A DNA stretch of 64,000 nt, from contig CAJTGB010000022.1 of NCBI GenBank assembly GCA_910575835.1, positions 1 through 64,000 on the forward strand, in the 5' to 3' direction. The notes beneath the pieces were generated by a model. It saw only the letters and a list, made by a program, of their open reading frames with translations. It was not told the origin of the DNA and did no database searches. Below are positions 32,337-41,589 of the stretch, in pieces. Made by a program: the position numbers and the translations under genes. Numbering within the stretch: position 1 is the stretch's first letter; every line of letters starts with the position of its first letter. Source of the DNA: Lachnospiraceae bacterium (GTDB lineage Bacteria > Bacillota > Clostridia > Lachnospirales > Lachnospiraceae).

Positions 32337-32548
32337 GTCAATTCCTCCTAATCATTTTTGTTACATGGCTATTATGTCCGCAGAACTCATATTTTATGTA
32401 TTAAATTCAAAAAATAAATTTAAATGTCTTTTCTGTTTTTGGAATCTCAATTCTTGATTCTCACCCCTGCCTCTGCTAGAATACATATTATAAAGAAGTA
32501 TCCTCTGCAGACGAGCAGGAGTGAAACACATCAAAAGGAGGCTTACAT

Positions 32549-33193
32549 ATGGATCTGCCGCAGAACATCAAAAACGGAACACTCTATAACATGGATTGCA
32601 CATTTTTATCCGGCATCAGATATATTCGGGAGAGCGCCGATACAATATCTCTTATATTCTCCGCTCCCCCTTCCGGCCGCTTCCCGGAGAGCTTCTTCCT
32701 TATGCCGGAAGGCAAAGAATACGATTACCGGACGTTCATTTTCACCCTGACGGAGGCGATCCATCCCTGTCAGCCGCAGGATAGTGAATCTTTCTTCACG
32801 GCCCGCGCCGTCACGAATGATATCCCCGAACAACGGAAGAACTTCCGGGTCTATGTAACTACGCAAGTACCGGTTCTGTTCGAGGGCGAGAAGCACGAGA
32901 CCTCCGTTACCATCAAGGATATCGGAACCGGAGGTTTCCTGTTCGTATCGAAGAAGAAATACGAACCTGGGACGGAATTGTCCGCCATTTTCGCCAAAGC
33001 AAGAACACCTGTATGTATTACAGCCCAGATACAGAAGCTCCGTCCGGTGAGAAAAGAAGGGCTGTACGGATATGGATGTCAATTTACGAATCTGTCGCCG
33101 AGCGCAGAATCCATGGTCCGCAATTTCGTCTTCCAGACGGAGACTTTACATGCAAAAGCAGTAAAAGAGCGGGAAGAAGCTCTCTCCCGCTAA
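32549..33193 (+). CDS. PilZ-domain protein
   Basis: A 214-residue protein. It has an N-terminal YcgR-like part (about 1-95) and a C-terminal PilZ domain with the c-di-GMP-binding signatures: basic motif RKNFRVYV (R-x-x-x-R) and DIGTGGFLF (D/N-x-S/T-x-x-G). Such proteins respond to cyclic di-GMP and alter motility or surface polysaccharide. AAAGGAGG is six bases before the ATG. It is monocistronic; the next 1 kb is mobile-element debris. Confidence 0.85.
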   Translation: MDLPQNIKNGTLYNMDCTFLSGIRYIRESADTISLIFSAPPSGRFPESFFLMPEGKEYDYRTFIFTLTEAIHPCQPQDSESFFTARAVTNDIPEQRKNFRVYVTTQVPVLFEGEKHETSVTIKDIGTGGFLFVSKKKYEPGTELSAIFAKARTPVCITAQIQKLRPVRKEGLYGYGCQFTNLSPSAESMVRNFVFQTETLHAKAVKEREEALSR

Positions 33194-33213
33194 TCATACG
33201 GAAGAATTGCAAA

Positions 33214-33468
33214 ATGGCAAAATCAATCTTTGAGAGATTAGGCGGCGAATATGAACGGCAAGGAGATTATCTAATACCGTGCTTAACTGTACCCGCCGAA
33301 GAAGAACAGGCAATAGGAATATTGGGACAGCGGCATCTGGACTATCTGAAGCAGTACCGCAAAGTTACATATACCAATCTTCTAACAAGCGGCTGACTGA
33401 ACGCCTATCTTGCTGACATCGACAGACAGGCACAAGAACGCTCCCATAGGCTCATAGAGGATATGTAG
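33214..33468 (+). pseudogene. Truncated TnpV-type transposon protein with internal stop
   Basis: MAKSIFERLGGEYERQGD and LKQYRKVTYTNLLTSG match the TnpV protein of Tn4451/Tn4453-like mobilisable transposons. A TGA replaces an expected Arg codon after LTSG. The same frame continues LNAYLADIDRQAQERSHRLI to TAG at 33466-33468, still short of a complete protein. It is a dead remnant. Confidence 0.75.
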
Positions 33469-33522
33469 TTTTTGAAAGCGATGTTTTCTATATATTGCGC
33501 AACTACACCCGCATTTTTTCTC

Positions 33523-33551
33523 TTGCACTAAAATATCTGATATGCTATATT
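33523..33551 (+). promoter_or_regulatory. Promoter of the antisense RNA antitoxin
   Basis: TTGCAC (33523-33528), a 17-base spacer, TATATT (33546-33551). It points at the 3' end of the toxin gene on the opposite strand. Confidence 0.65.
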
Positions 33552-33557
33552 ATAGAT

Positions 33558-33662
33558 AGAAATGGGAAAGCCACAGAAGCGGCTCTACCCCCGAACAATA
33601 ACTTTTTACCTCATAAGAGGCAAGTCGTCACTATTGCGAGTAGTGGCGGCTATTTCTTTTTT
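33558..33662 (+). ncRNA. Putative antisense RNA antitoxin
   Basis: About 105 nt from the promoter above to a hairpin terminator (GTCGTCACTA/TAGTGGCGGC, 33624-33650, followed by TATTTCTTTTTT). Its 3' end overlaps the toxin gene's stop codon and 3' end on the minus strand. This is the 3'-overlap arrangement of type I systems such as txpA/RatA and bsrG/SR4. The transcript start is estimated from the -10 box. Confidence 0.6.
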
Positions 33663-33745
33663 CCCTTGCAAATCTGATAAAACAAATTAGCAAGGGCAAC
33701 AATGAGTATTCCAATCTGAATTAAATCAGCATATGTAACATACAT
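33650..33745 (-). CDS. Type I holin-like toxin, 31 residues
   Basis: ATG at 33743-33745, TAG at 33650-33652. The product begins MYVTYADLIQIGILIVAL, a single membrane helix, and ends in basic CKGKKK. This matches the putative holin-like toxin family (MVTYADL... helix ...KGKKK), small peptides that damage the membrane when over-made. The ribosome site AAGGAGGGC is strong. Promoter, structured leader and antisense RNA are all present, so the module looks intact, although it lies among transposon remnants. Confidence 0.8.
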   Translation of the reverse strand: MYVTYADLIQIGILIVALANLFYQICKGKKK

Positions 33746-33751
33746 TGTATC

Positions 33752-33872
33752 GCCCTCCTTTCTTTCGTCTGGAGGGCTGTTACACCCTCCGAAAATACAA
33801 GAGGGGTAAATCCGCCATTGGCTCTATGGTTTCCCATGCAAGAAGTATAGCACACATTTTCTTGTCCTACAA
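33752..33872 (-). promoter_or_regulatory. Promoter and ribosome-site-sequestering leader of the toxin gene
   Basis: On the minus strand TTGTAG (33867-33872), 17 bases, TATACT (33844-33849) with an extended TG. The leader holds a hairpin GGAGGG-N8-CCCTCC (33771-33790). Its 3' arm GCCCTCC is the exact complement of the ribosome site GGAGGGC (33752-33758), so two folds compete and one would hide the ribosome site. Confidence 0.6.
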
Positions 33873-33960
33873 TTATAATATTCAAAGTCAATATCAAAAT
33901 ACTGTTAACATCTGAATTTACGGGAGGTATCTATGAACGTTCAAAATTCAATGCCTTGTA

Positions 33961-34083
33961 GCCCTGCAAAGGCGGTATGCAAATAATCTCAATCAAATCG
34001 CCGTCAGGACAAATACCTACGGCGGAGTTTACCCCGACGAAATCAAGTCCCTGCAAAAGGACTATACGGATTTACGGAGACGG
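33961..34083 (+). pseudogene. MobC mobilisation-protein fragment
   Basis: The open stretch reads RRYANNLNQIAVRTNTYGGV and YPDEIKSLQKDYTDL, the hallmark NLNQIA...NTYGG...EI..L segment near the C-terminus of MobC relaxosome proteins. There is no start or DNA-binding part: a stop lies 27 bp before. It is debris of a mobilisable element. The flanking 33873-33960 and 34084-34225 stretches carry no gene; the latter holds a probable promoter region with repeated ACAATT for the regulator gene. Confidence 0.65.
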
Positions 34084-34225
34084 CGTTTGCCCTGCATCCT
34101 TGTCAAATGGAATATAATAGACAGTGAAGAACATTTCATTACAATTTTGGAACAATTCATAACAACGGGATTGCCCATTTAACTTGCTTTTGCTATTCTA
34201 TAATAATAGCGTGGTGGTGATAAGA

Positions 34226-34939
34226 ATGTTGAAATTTGCAATTTGCGATGATGAACCCAATATGGCCCAAGAAATAGCGAACCAGCTTGCCCGGTATATG
34301 AATGGAAAGCAGATTACCTCATACTGTGTCAGCAGCTTTCAAAATGGTTGTTCTCTGTTAGAAAACGACTGCGATTTTGATGTGATTTTCCTTGATATTC
34401 AAATGGAACATCTAAACGGAATGGAAACTGCTAAAATGCTCCGCCAAAGGAAAAATCATAGCCTATTGATTTTTGTGACCGTTCTGAAAGAATGTGTATT
34501 TGACGCATTTGAAGTAGAGGCATTTGACTATTTACTCAAACCATTAGATAGTGATCATTTCAAGAGAACAATGGACAGGATAATCAAATCTTTACAGCAG
34601 AGAGAGACAAAAAGTATTGTTGTCCAGAGAGGAGCTTCCTGTGATGTTATTCTGTTAGCCGAAATAGTGTATTTCGAGGTGCAGGGCAGAAAAATCTATA
34701 TCCACCAAAGCAATGGAAAAATCACCGACTATTATGATAAGTTGGATGATTTAGAGCATCGTATTGATGGACGTTTTTTCAGATGCCATAGAAGTTATCT
34801 TGTCAATATTGAATATATTCGTGGATGTAATGCCGGACAGGTCATACTTTCACAGGGCGATAAAATCCCCGTTTCCAGATTGCGTGAGCGAGATTTAACG
34901 CAGGCTCTTTTGCGTTATATGAAAGAGAGGAATTTTTGA
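34226..34939 (+). CDS. LytTR response regulator (AgrA-like)
   Basis: About 237 residues. The receiver domain has acidic pocket ICDDEPNM, phosphoacceptor Asp in VIFLDIQMEHLNG and Lys in FDYLLKPLD. The C-terminal LytTR DNA-binding domain has VYFEVQGRKIYIHQSNGKI, FRCHRSYLVNIEYI and IPVSRLRERDL. The ATG at 34226 follows GGTGGTGATAAG; a start further upstream has no ribosome site. It is one base upstream of the histidine kinase gene and so co-translated with it. Such regulators control peptide-quorum or toxin/bacteriocin genes. No peptide or processing gene is adjacent. Confidence 0.9.
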   Translation: MLKFAICDDEPNMAQEIANQLARYMNGKQITSYCVSSFQNGCSLLENDCDFDVIFLDIQMEHLNGMETAKMLRQRKNHSLLIFVTVLKECVFDAFEVEAFDYLLKPLDSDHFKRTMDRIIKSLQQRETKSIVVQRGASCDVILLAEIVYFEVQGRKIYIHQSNGKITDYYDKLDDLEHRIDGRFFRCHRSYLVNIEYIRGCNAGQVILSQGDKIPVSRLRERDLTQALLRYMKERNF

Positions 34940-34940
34940 T

Positions 34941-36221
34941 ATGGACTACTTCAGCCTATGCCTTGACGGTCTTTGCCTACTGGGGCAAAGTGTAATGCAC
35001 ATTGCTTTTGTCAGCCGTCTGACCGGAAAGAAACAGAAAATGTGGCACTTCGTTACCTACTTTTTTCTGCTCTGTACCATACAATGGTTTTTCACTACAT
35101 TCGACTTTCACGATGTGTTGCCCATCGGTGCGGAGTTGCTTGCATTATACAGCGTGAGCCGTCTGGCCTTGCGGAACCGGCAATCTGTATCTTGGGCCGC
35201 CGCAATTTTGGCAGTTTATATTTGTCAGCTTTCTTTTGGTATCGTTAACTCGGTAGAGATAATACTATTCCCACGTATGGTCGGGAAACCACTGCTGTAT
35301 CTGTTAGTTCTTTTATCAACGCTGACCGTTTTTGCGATCTGCGCCTGTTGTTGTGTTGCGGTATTGAAATTTCTATCTCTGACAGAAGATCGTCAAATGC
35401 CGTATGTCGGTTTGTTACTATTGCCCGGACTGTTTTTCTTTGCTGCTGAACAGTATATTCTGCAAACTTCATATAGCGTATTACCTGCGTCCATTTCGTT
35501 GGGAGAGGCAGGGAAACATGGTGTGTTATTTGTCATGCAAATCCTGGGGCTGGCCGCGTTACTTTGCACACTGTATGCCTACCAACACATCTGTAACAGC
35601 TTTCAAACACGGGCGGCGTTACGATCTTTGGGGCAAGCAACCCAAGCACAAAAAAACTATATTGCCGAGGCACAAAGGCGCTACGAGCAAACGAAAGCAT
35701 TTCGCCATGATATTGCTAATCACTTGTCTGTACTTAACGGGCTGTTAAATAATGGAGAACTGAATGAAAGCAAAGCATACTTGAACAAGCTGAAAACGGT
35801 TTCGACTTCCCTGTCCCTTCCATATCAAACAGGTAATCCAGTGGTAGATATTTTGCTGAGTGAAAAGCTGGGATTGGCAAAAGAAATTACAGCAGAGGTT
35901 TCGCTGCTCCTGCCAAGGCCCTGCGGGATGGACGATTTTGATTTGTGTGTGATTTTTGCAAATGCATTGGATAACGCAATCAATGCGTGTCAATCCGCTA
36001 AGGGGACGAAGTTAATTCGTATCCGTGGGGAACGGCAGGGTGATTTTTACATGCTCGCGTTTGAAAACAGCTGTTCAGATGAACCGCTGCCCCCGGCGGG
36101 AACTGGACTTTCCAATATCAAATCAGTGGCGGAAAAATATCATGGCGCGACACTGACAGAAAAAGTGGGACAGCGTTTTTCTTTGAATGTACTGTTGAAC
36201 ATTTCAGAACAAACCTATTGA
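34941..36221 (+). CDS. GHKL sensor histidine kinase (AgrC-like)
   Basis: A 426-residue membrane kinase. Six or so transmembrane helices fill residues 1-215 (for example LLYLLVLLSTLTVFAICACC). A coiled linker leads to the phosphoacceptor His in KAFRHDIANHLSVLNGLL (about residue 256). The GHKL ATPase has the N-box FANALDNAINAC and the G-box AGTGLSNIKSV. The domain order equals AgrC/ComD type sensors of peptide pheromones. The ligand is unknown. It is paired with the LytTR regulator directly upstream. Confidence 0.9.
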   Translation: MDYFSLCLDGLCLLGQSVMHIAFVSRLTGKKQKMWHFVTYFFLLCTIQWFFTTFDFHDVLPIGAELLALYSVSRLALRNRQSVSWAAAILAVYICQLSFGIVNSVEIILFPRMVGKPLLYLLVLLSTLTVFAICACCCVAVLKFLSLTEDRQMPYVGLLLLPGLFFFAAEQYILQTSYSVLPASISLGEAGKHGVLFVMQILGLAALLCTLYAYQHICNSFQTRAALRSLGQATQAQKNYIAEAQRRYEQTKAFRHDIANHLSVLNGLLNNGELNESKAYLNKLKTVSTSLSLPYQTGNPVVDILLSEKLGLAKEITAEVSLLLPRPCGMDDFDLCVIFANALDNAINACQSAKGTKLIRIRGERQGDFYMLAFENSCSDEPLPPAGTGLSNIKSVAEKYHGATLTEKVGQRFSLNVLLNISEQTY

Positions 36222-36264
36222 TTTTCACTAAATAATCTTTATGCTCCAATCAGGAGGTGATTTT

Positions 36265-36450
36265 ATGGATATTCCTGCTATCCGTTCAGGCTATCCGTCT
36301 ACAAATACCCGACCAAATCAAAGCGCTGGCGCAAAAGTCAAAAAGGGGCTATCTATTTCCCGACAGCCCCTTTTACGTTTATTCTCTCTCACTATAGTGA
36401 TGTGCTTCTTCAAGCATCATATCTTTTACTTTCATCAGACGAATCTGTGA
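36265..36450 (+). CDS. Doubtful small ORF after the kinase gene
   Basis: ATG at 36265 with GGAGGTG six bases upstream, which is a convincing ribosome site. The first 25 residues (MDIPAIRSGYPSTNTRPNQ...) look protein-like, but the frame then runs through a terminator hairpin and over the 3' end of the V-ATPase D gene on the other strand. It is likely a gene cut off by a deletion, with a random tail. A peptide signal for the Agr-like pair is conceivable but nothing shows it. Confidence 0.3.
   Translation: MDIPAIRSGYPSTNTRPNQSAGAKVKKGLSISRQPLLRLFSLTIVMCFFKHHIFYFHQTNL
36341..36374. terminator. Bidirectional terminator of kinase and V-ATPase transcripts
   Basis: AAAAGGGGCT/AGCCCCTTTT with a 14-base loop. 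It lies four bases from the D-subunit stop codon and ends the nine-gene V-type ATPase operon. Confidence 0.8.
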
Positions 36451-37038
36451 ACTTCTCTCATTCTCATCCAGCTTCATCGTGATATACTTGATTGTTGCCT
36501 GAGCTTCCGGGATCGTCACGTGCTCTAATGCATTTACACGGCGTCTGGTCTTCTCGATCTCAGCCGCCATAAGCTGGCACGCTTTCTCTGTCTCCGCAAG
36601 TTTCAGCATATCCGGCAGGATATCTGCCAGAGATTTTACGGCACCGTCCAGATCGCTGGACGTAAATGCAAAACCATAGGAATAGATATCGTTCGCATCC
36701 GCAGTTCTTGTCTTTGTCTCAAAGACAGGAATATTAACGCTCATGACGTTCTTCTGTCCCACCTCAAGATTGACTTCCTGCTTTGGTGTCATAAGTGCTG
36801 TATTCAGTGTCGCCTCGTCCATTCCAGCCTTGGCTATGACAAAGTTCTTATTTGCAGAGAGGATTCCGGCTTCTACTTTCTGGCGAAGTGCCATGTTCTC
36901 CTTGACCAAATCCAGGAATTGACGCATCAGTTCGTCTCGTTTGTCCTTCAGGAGTTTGTGTCCTCTTCGGGCTGTGACGAGCTTCCTCTTGGTCTTCGTC
37001 AGTTCCATACGGGTAGGAGTGATCTGTTTAGATGCCAT
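36379..37038 (-). CDS. ntpD: V-type ATP synthase subunit D
   Basis: A 219-residue central-stalk subunit. The N-terminal signature TPTRMELTKTKRKLVTARRG HKLLKDKRDEL starts a long antiparallel coiled coil. The C-terminal helix (NALEHVTIPEAQATIKYI) closes it. D rotates inside the A3B3 hexamer and links ATP hydrolysis to the membrane ring. Normal length. It is the last gene of the operon. Confidence 0.95.
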   Translation of the reverse strand: MASKQITPTRMELTKTKRKLVTARRGHKLLKDKRDELMRQFLDLVKENMALRQKVEAGILSANKNFVIAKAGMDEATLNTALMTPKQEVNLEVGQKNVMSVNIPVFETKTRTADANDIYSYGFAFTSSDLDGAVKSLADILPDMLKLAETEKACQLMAAEIEKTRRRVNALEHVTIPEAQATIKYITMKLDENERSSQIRLMKVKDMMLEEAHHYSERE

Positions 37039-37052
37039 TAACTACCCCTCCC

Positions 37053-38426
37053 TTACTGCTTACCGTAGTACTCATCCAAGAACTTGTCGTCGATACGTTT
37101 CAGCTCTGCTCTTGGCAGCATGGACAACAGTTTCCAGCCGATCGACAATGTCTCTTCGATAGACCTGTCGTTCGTGTATCCCTGGGATACATACTCTTTC
37201 TCGAATGCCTCAGCGAATTCCGCATACTTAAGGTCGATCTCGGTAAGAGCCGCCTCGCCGAGGATGGTCATAAGCTCTTTCGCGTCCTTACCACGGGAGT
37301 AAGCTGCGAACAACTGGTTCATAGTGTTGGCATGGTCTGCCCTTGTCTTGCCCTCGCCGATACCTTTATCTTTCAGACGTGAAAGTGAAGGCAGTACGTC
37401 GATCGGCGGCTGCAGGCCCTTACGGTACAGCTCACGGCTTAAGATTACCTGTCCCTCTGTGATATATCCGGTAAGGTCAGGAATCGGATGCGTCTTATCA
37501 TCTTCCGGCATGGTCAGGATCGGGATCATGGTGATACTACCATTCTTTCCTCTCTGACGTCCGGCTCTCTCATACATGGTCGCAAGGTCCGTGTACATAT
37601 ATCCAGGATATCCACGACGACCAGGAACCTCTTTCTTAGCGGCGGAGATCTCACGAAGAGCGTCCGCATAGTTTGTAATATCAGTCAGGATAACCAGTAC
37701 GTGCATATCCTTCTCAAATGCAAGATATTCTGCTGCAGTCAGCGCCATACGAGGAGTAGAGATACGCTCTACAGCCGGGTCATTGGCCAGGTTGATGAAT
37801 AGGACAGTTCTGTCAATGGCTCCCGTCTCCTTAAAGGACTCGATAAAGTAGTTGGACTCCTCGAAGGTAATACCCATAGCAGCGAATACAACGGCGAAAT
37901 TCTCATCCGTTCCGCGAACCTTCGCCTGTCTTGCGATCTGAGCCGCCAACTGTGAGTGCGGCAGACCGGAACAGGAGAAGATAGGAAGCTTCTGTCCACG
38001 AACCAGTGTATTCAGACCGTCAATGGCGGATACACCTGTCTGGATGAACTCCTCAGGGTATACACGAGCTGCCGGGTTCATAGGCAGACCGTTGATATCT
38101 CTTCTCTCCTCCGGAAGAATCTCCGGGCCATCGTCGATCGGACGTCCCAGTCCGTCGAATACACGTCCCAGCATATCGCCGGATACTCCGAGCTCCATGC
38201 TTCGTCCAAGGAAACGTACTTTACTGTTACTTAAGTTGATACCGGCAGCATTCTCATAGAGCTGTACAACAACATCTTCTCCGTCTACCTCCAGTACCTT
38301 GCAGCGGCGCTTCTCGCCGCTGGCAAGCTCGATCTCTCCAAGCTCGTCGAATGCGACGCCTTCAACGCCTTTTACCATCATAAGCGGTCCGGCAACTTCC
38401 TGTATGGTTCTATACTCTTTTGGCAT
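37053..38426 (-). CDS. ntpB: V-type ATP synthase subunit B (non-catalytic)
   Basis: A 457-residue nucleotide-binding but non-catalytic subunit. It has [57 protein letters not shown] (altered P-loop as usual in B), [17 protein letters not shown] and [20 protein letters not shown]. It alternates with A in the A3B3 ring. It follows A by two bases. Confidence 0.97.
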   Translation of the reverse strand: MPKEYRTIQEVAGPLMMVKGVEGVAFDELGEIELASGEKRRCKVLEVDGEDVVVQLYENAAGINLSNSKVRFLGRSMELGVSGDMLGRVFDGLGRPIDDGPEILPEERRDINGLPMNPAARVYPEEFIQTGVSAIDGLNTLVRGQKLPIFSCSGLPHSQLAAQIARQAKVRGTDENFAVVFAAMGITFEESNYFIESFKETGAIDRTVLFINLANDPAVERISTPRMALTAAEYLAFEKDMHVLVILTDITNYADALREISAAKKEVPGRRGYPGYMYTDLATMYERAGRQRGKNGSITMIPILTMPEDDKTHPIPDLTGYITEGQVILSRELYRKGLQPPIDVLPSLSRLKDKGIGEGKTRADHANTMNQLFAAYSRGKDAKELMTILGEAALTEIDLKYAEFAEAFEKEYVSQGYTNDRSIEETLSIGWKLLSMLPRAELKRIDDKFLDEYYGKQ

Positions 38427-38428
38427 AA

Positions 38429-40207
38429 TTAGAAGTCCTCCTTCCCAAACGCACCTGCTACTTCTGCGCTTAATTCATTCATAATCTTCTCGTATTCTGC
38501 CTCGATATTCTCTGCCGTTGTATATTTGTAACGGCCGATACGCTCTCTTACATCCATTCCAAGGAGAACCTTCATAGATGCACCCTTAGAAAGAGCCTCT
38601 GTAGCCTGCTCATAGAACGCAAGAACAAGCTCCATCATTAGATACTGTTTACGGAGCGGTGTATAAGTATCTACCTCATGGAAGGAGTTCTGATGCAGGA
38701 AGTCCTCACGGATAGAGCGTGCCGCTTCCATCTTAAGACGGTCTCCCGGTGACAGCGCATCCATACCTACCATCTGCACGATCTCCTCCAACGCAGCTTC
38801 TTCTGTCAGAAGGCTCATCATCTTCTGGCGGCCTTCCATCCAGTCTTCAGCAACCGTTCCGTTGAACCAATCATGCATGTTATCCAGATACAGAGAATAG
38901 CTGGTCAGCCAGTTGATCGCCGGGAAATGTCTCTTATACGCAAGCGCAGCATCCAGACCCCAGAATACCTTAACGATACGCAGGGTTGCCTGGGATACGG
39001 GCTCGGAAGTATCACCGCCCGGAGGAGATACGGCGCCGATAACTGACAGTGCGCCCTCTCTTGCATCCTTTCCAAGGGAAACCACACGTCCGGCTCTCTC
39101 ATAGAACTCTGCAAGACGGGATCCTAAGTATGCCGGATAACCTTCCTCACCAGGCATCTCTTCCAGACGTCCTGACATCTCACGGAGCGCCTCTGCCCAA
39201 CGGGATGTGGAGTCAGCCATCAACGCTACGGAATATCCCATATCACGGAAATACTCAGCGATCGTGATACCTGTGTAAATGGATGCCTCACGGGCTGCAA
39301 AAGGCATATCTGACGTATTCGCGATCAGAACGGTTCTCTCCATCAATGAACGGCCTGTCTTCGGGTCCTTCAGTTCCGGGAACTCGTTCAGAACGTCCGT
39401 CATCTCATTACCACGCTCGCCGCAGCCGATATATACTACGATGTCAGCCTCAGCCCACTTCGCAAGCTGATGCTGGATAACTGTCTTACCGCTTCCGAAT
39501 GGTCCGGGTACGGCTGCAACACCGCCCTTTGCAATCGGGAAGAACATATCTACAACTCTCTGTCCTGTTACAAGCGGAGCATCCAACGGAAGCTTCTTCA
39601 CATATGGACGTCCTTTACGAACCGGCCACTTCTGCATCATGGTAAGTTCTTTGTCGCCGTCTTTGGTCGTAACGACTGCAACAACTTCTTCTACTGTAAA
39701 TTCACCGGATTTGATCTCTTTTACCGTTCCGGCAACTCCGTAAGGAACCATGATCTTCTGCTCAACAACGGCTGTCTCCTGAACTGTACCAAGCACATCG
39801 CCTGCTTCTACTTCATCGCCGACCTTCGCAACCGGAACAAAGTTCCATTTCTTATCTCTCTTCAGGGAAGCAACCTCAACACCGCGCTGAAGGTTATTTC
39901 CTGAAATCTTCATAATATCATCAAGAGGACGCTGAATTCCGTCATAAATACTTGTGATAAGGCCAGGTCCAAGTTCAACGGACATTGGCGCGCCTGTAGA
40001 TTCTACCGGCTCGCCAGGTCCAAGGCCTGATGTCTCTTCATATACCTGGATGGATGCCTCATCTCCATGCATCTCGATGATCTCTCCGATCAGACGCCGC
40101 TCGCTGACACGTACAACGTCAGACATGTTCGCATCACGCATACCGGATGCGATGACAAGCGGTCCTGCTACTTTTTTAATCGTACCTGTACTACTCATTT
40201 TTTGCAC
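38429..40207 (-). CDS. ntpA: V-type ATP synthase subunit A (catalytic)
   Basis: A 592-residue catalytic subunit with Walker [20 protein letters not shown], the insertion domain typical of A (about 115-200), [40 protein letters not shown] and [20 protein letters not shown]. The start is either GTG at 40207, well spaced after AAAGGGG, or ATG at 40198, which gives the family's usual [14 protein letters not shown] beginning. The sequence alone does not decide. Confidence 0.96.
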   Translation of the reverse strand: MQKMSSTGTIKKVAGPLVIASGMRDANMSDVVRVSERRLIGEIIEMHGDEASIQVYEETSGLGPGEPVESTGAPMSVELGPGLITSIYDGIQRPLDDIMKISGNNLQRGVEVASLKRDKKWNFVPVAKVGDEVEAGDVLGTVQETAVVEQKIMVPYGVAGTVKEIKSGEFTVEEVVAVVTTKDGDKELTMMQKWPVRKGRPYVKKLPLDAPLVTGQRVVDMFFPIAKGGVAAVPGPFGSGKTVIQHQLAKWAEADIVVYIGCGERGNEMTDVLNEFPELKDPKTGRSLMERTVLIANTSDMPFAAREASIYTGITIAEYFRDMGYSVALMADSTSRWAEALREMSGRLEEMPGEEGYPAYLGSRLAEFYERAGRVVSLGKDAREGALSVIGAVSPPGGDTSEPVSQATLRIVKVFWGLDAALAYKRHFPAINWLTSYSLYLDNMHDWFNGTVAEDWMEGRQKMMSLLTEEAALEEIVQMVGMDALSPGDRLKMEAARSIREDFLHQNSFHEVDTYTPLRKQYLMMELVLAFYEQATEALSKGASMKVLLGMDVRERIGRYKYTTAENIEAEYEKIMNELSAEVAGAFGKEDF

Positions 40208-40298
40208 GAATCCCCTTTCTTATGCAACTTAGCGAGGTACTGTCGAGCTTAGTTGCAAAGTACATCCTGCCGGCTTAGCGGCATGGATGTTTCATTCA

Positions 40299-40619
40299 TT
40301 ACTGTTGTGAAAATACGATATCTGAGCCTACCGCGATCTCTACCGACTTCTTAACTCCTGCGACACCAGCTCCGGTATTGCCTGCAATACCCGGAATCTG
40401 GATAACTGCCGGAGTAATCTGCTCCTGATATCTCGCAATCTCATGTTTCAGTTCAGCCGCCCACTTCTCCGTAATATAGATCACTCCATATTTGCCGGAG
40501 GCAAGACGCGCGAGCTTCTCTGCTGCTTCTTCCCGGGTACTTACTGGGAATGTGTCAAGACCCAGTGTCGCGAAGCCATAGATACTGTCATAATCGCCCA
40601 ATACTGCAATCTTATACAT
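40299..40619 (-). CDS. ntpF: V-type ATP synthase subunit F
   Basis: A 106-residue CheY-like fold regulator of the central stalk: KIAVLGDYDSIYGFATLGLD, IYITEKWAAELKHEI and VIQIPG. It binds D and stimulates ATPase activity. It overlaps the C-subunit gene by eight bases. Confidence 0.93.
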   Translation of the reverse strand: MYKIAVLGDYDSIYGFATLGLDTFPVSTREEAAEKLARLASGKYGVIYITEKWAAELKHEIARYQEQITPAVIQIPGIAGNTGAGVAGVKKSVEIAVGSDIVFSQQ

Positions 40620-41580
40620 ACATATCCCTTACCCTTTCCCGGATTGAATCGTCCGGTAAATCGTTCAATTTCCCGGAAAGTATGATTCGTACCGTTTTAA
40701 TCTCATTCTGTCTTGCAATTACATAGGCCACTACCGGTCCTATGGTAAATGCGTTATATTTCTGCGGACTGATCGTCTGGATGATACGGTTATCGCACCA
40801 ACGCTCGAACGCTGACGGAGAATCAGCAAGAGCCTCCGCTCCCTCTGCATAAGCAGTTCCCATCAGATATTCACGGATCGAATCCTGACCGCTAAGCGCC
40901 GCCTTGGATAACTGATCCACACTGATGCTGCTGCATTCAGCCATCGCCCGCTTCATGAATTCTATTGATTTCGCGGTTTTCTGTGAACGCACGGCAATCT
41001 TGATGTCAGCAACCGCAACCGTTGACTCCGCATAATCGCGGATGATCGGTGCCTTCGATGCCTGACCGGCCGCATAGACCGCATCAAGCGCTGCCTTATC
41101 GATGATCACATCGCACAACTGTCCGTCTCTGGTGTGAAGAAGCGCTTCATACGCCTCTTCCGCCGCATGCTGCATACTCGCCGGAAGCTTCCCGAAATTC
41201 TTCTCCTTAACGATCTCAACCATCTCACTGCCGGAGATCTCAACATCGTCATAGAAGATATGAAGTCCGTTCTCACTCGTGCACACTTCCTTGATTGCGG
41301 CTTTCAGATTGTGGAAAAGCTTCGGATAAGAAAGAACTGCGAAATTCTCCATATCGATGGATAACTCCTTCACAACCTCCCAGATCTTCTCCTCTTCCCT
41401 TGTCAGTATCGCCTCCGCATTTCCCGAAGACTCACTGTCACCCCATCCTTTTTCCTCCAGGAACTGCAGACATTGTCCGTAGTCCTGACAGGCGATGAGC
41501 TGATCGATAACAGCATCCGAGAACAGAGACACCTCTAAAGCACGTATGCGCGCAACCGCGTAGGTATATTGTTCACTCAT
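40612..41580 (-). CDS. ntpC: V-type ATP synthase subunit C
   Basis: A 322-residue helical funnel subunit that joins the central stalk to the K ring. It has VARIRALEVSLFSDAVIDQL at the N-terminus, DIKIAVRSQKTAKSIEFM in the middle and NAFTIGPVVAYVIARQNEIK near the end, the conserved close of the family. It is placed between E and F, as in Enterococcus ntp operons. Confidence 0.93.
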   Translation of the reverse strand: MSEQYTYAVARIRALEVSLFSDAVIDQLIACQDYGQCLQFLEEKGWGDSESSGNAEAILTREEEKIWEVVKELSIDMENFAVLSYPKLFHNLKAAIKEVCTSENGLHIFYDDVEISGSEMVEIVKEKNFGKLPASMQHAAEEAYEALLHTRDGQLCDVIIDKAALDAVYAAGQASKAPIIRDYAESTVAVADIKIAVRSQKTAKSIEFMKRAMAECSSISVDQLSKAALSGQDSIREYLMGTAYAEGAEALADSPSAFERWCDNRIIQTISPQKYNAFTIGPVVAYVIARQNEIKTVRIILSGKLNDLPDDSIRERVRDMYV

Positions 41581-41589
41581 TAGCGCCTC

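Noticed and set aside
32132-32341. 69-codon minus-strand Thr/Arg-rich frame
   Set aside because: Out of register with the Asn-rich gene that has the ribosome site; composition is an artefact of the AAY-rich repeat.
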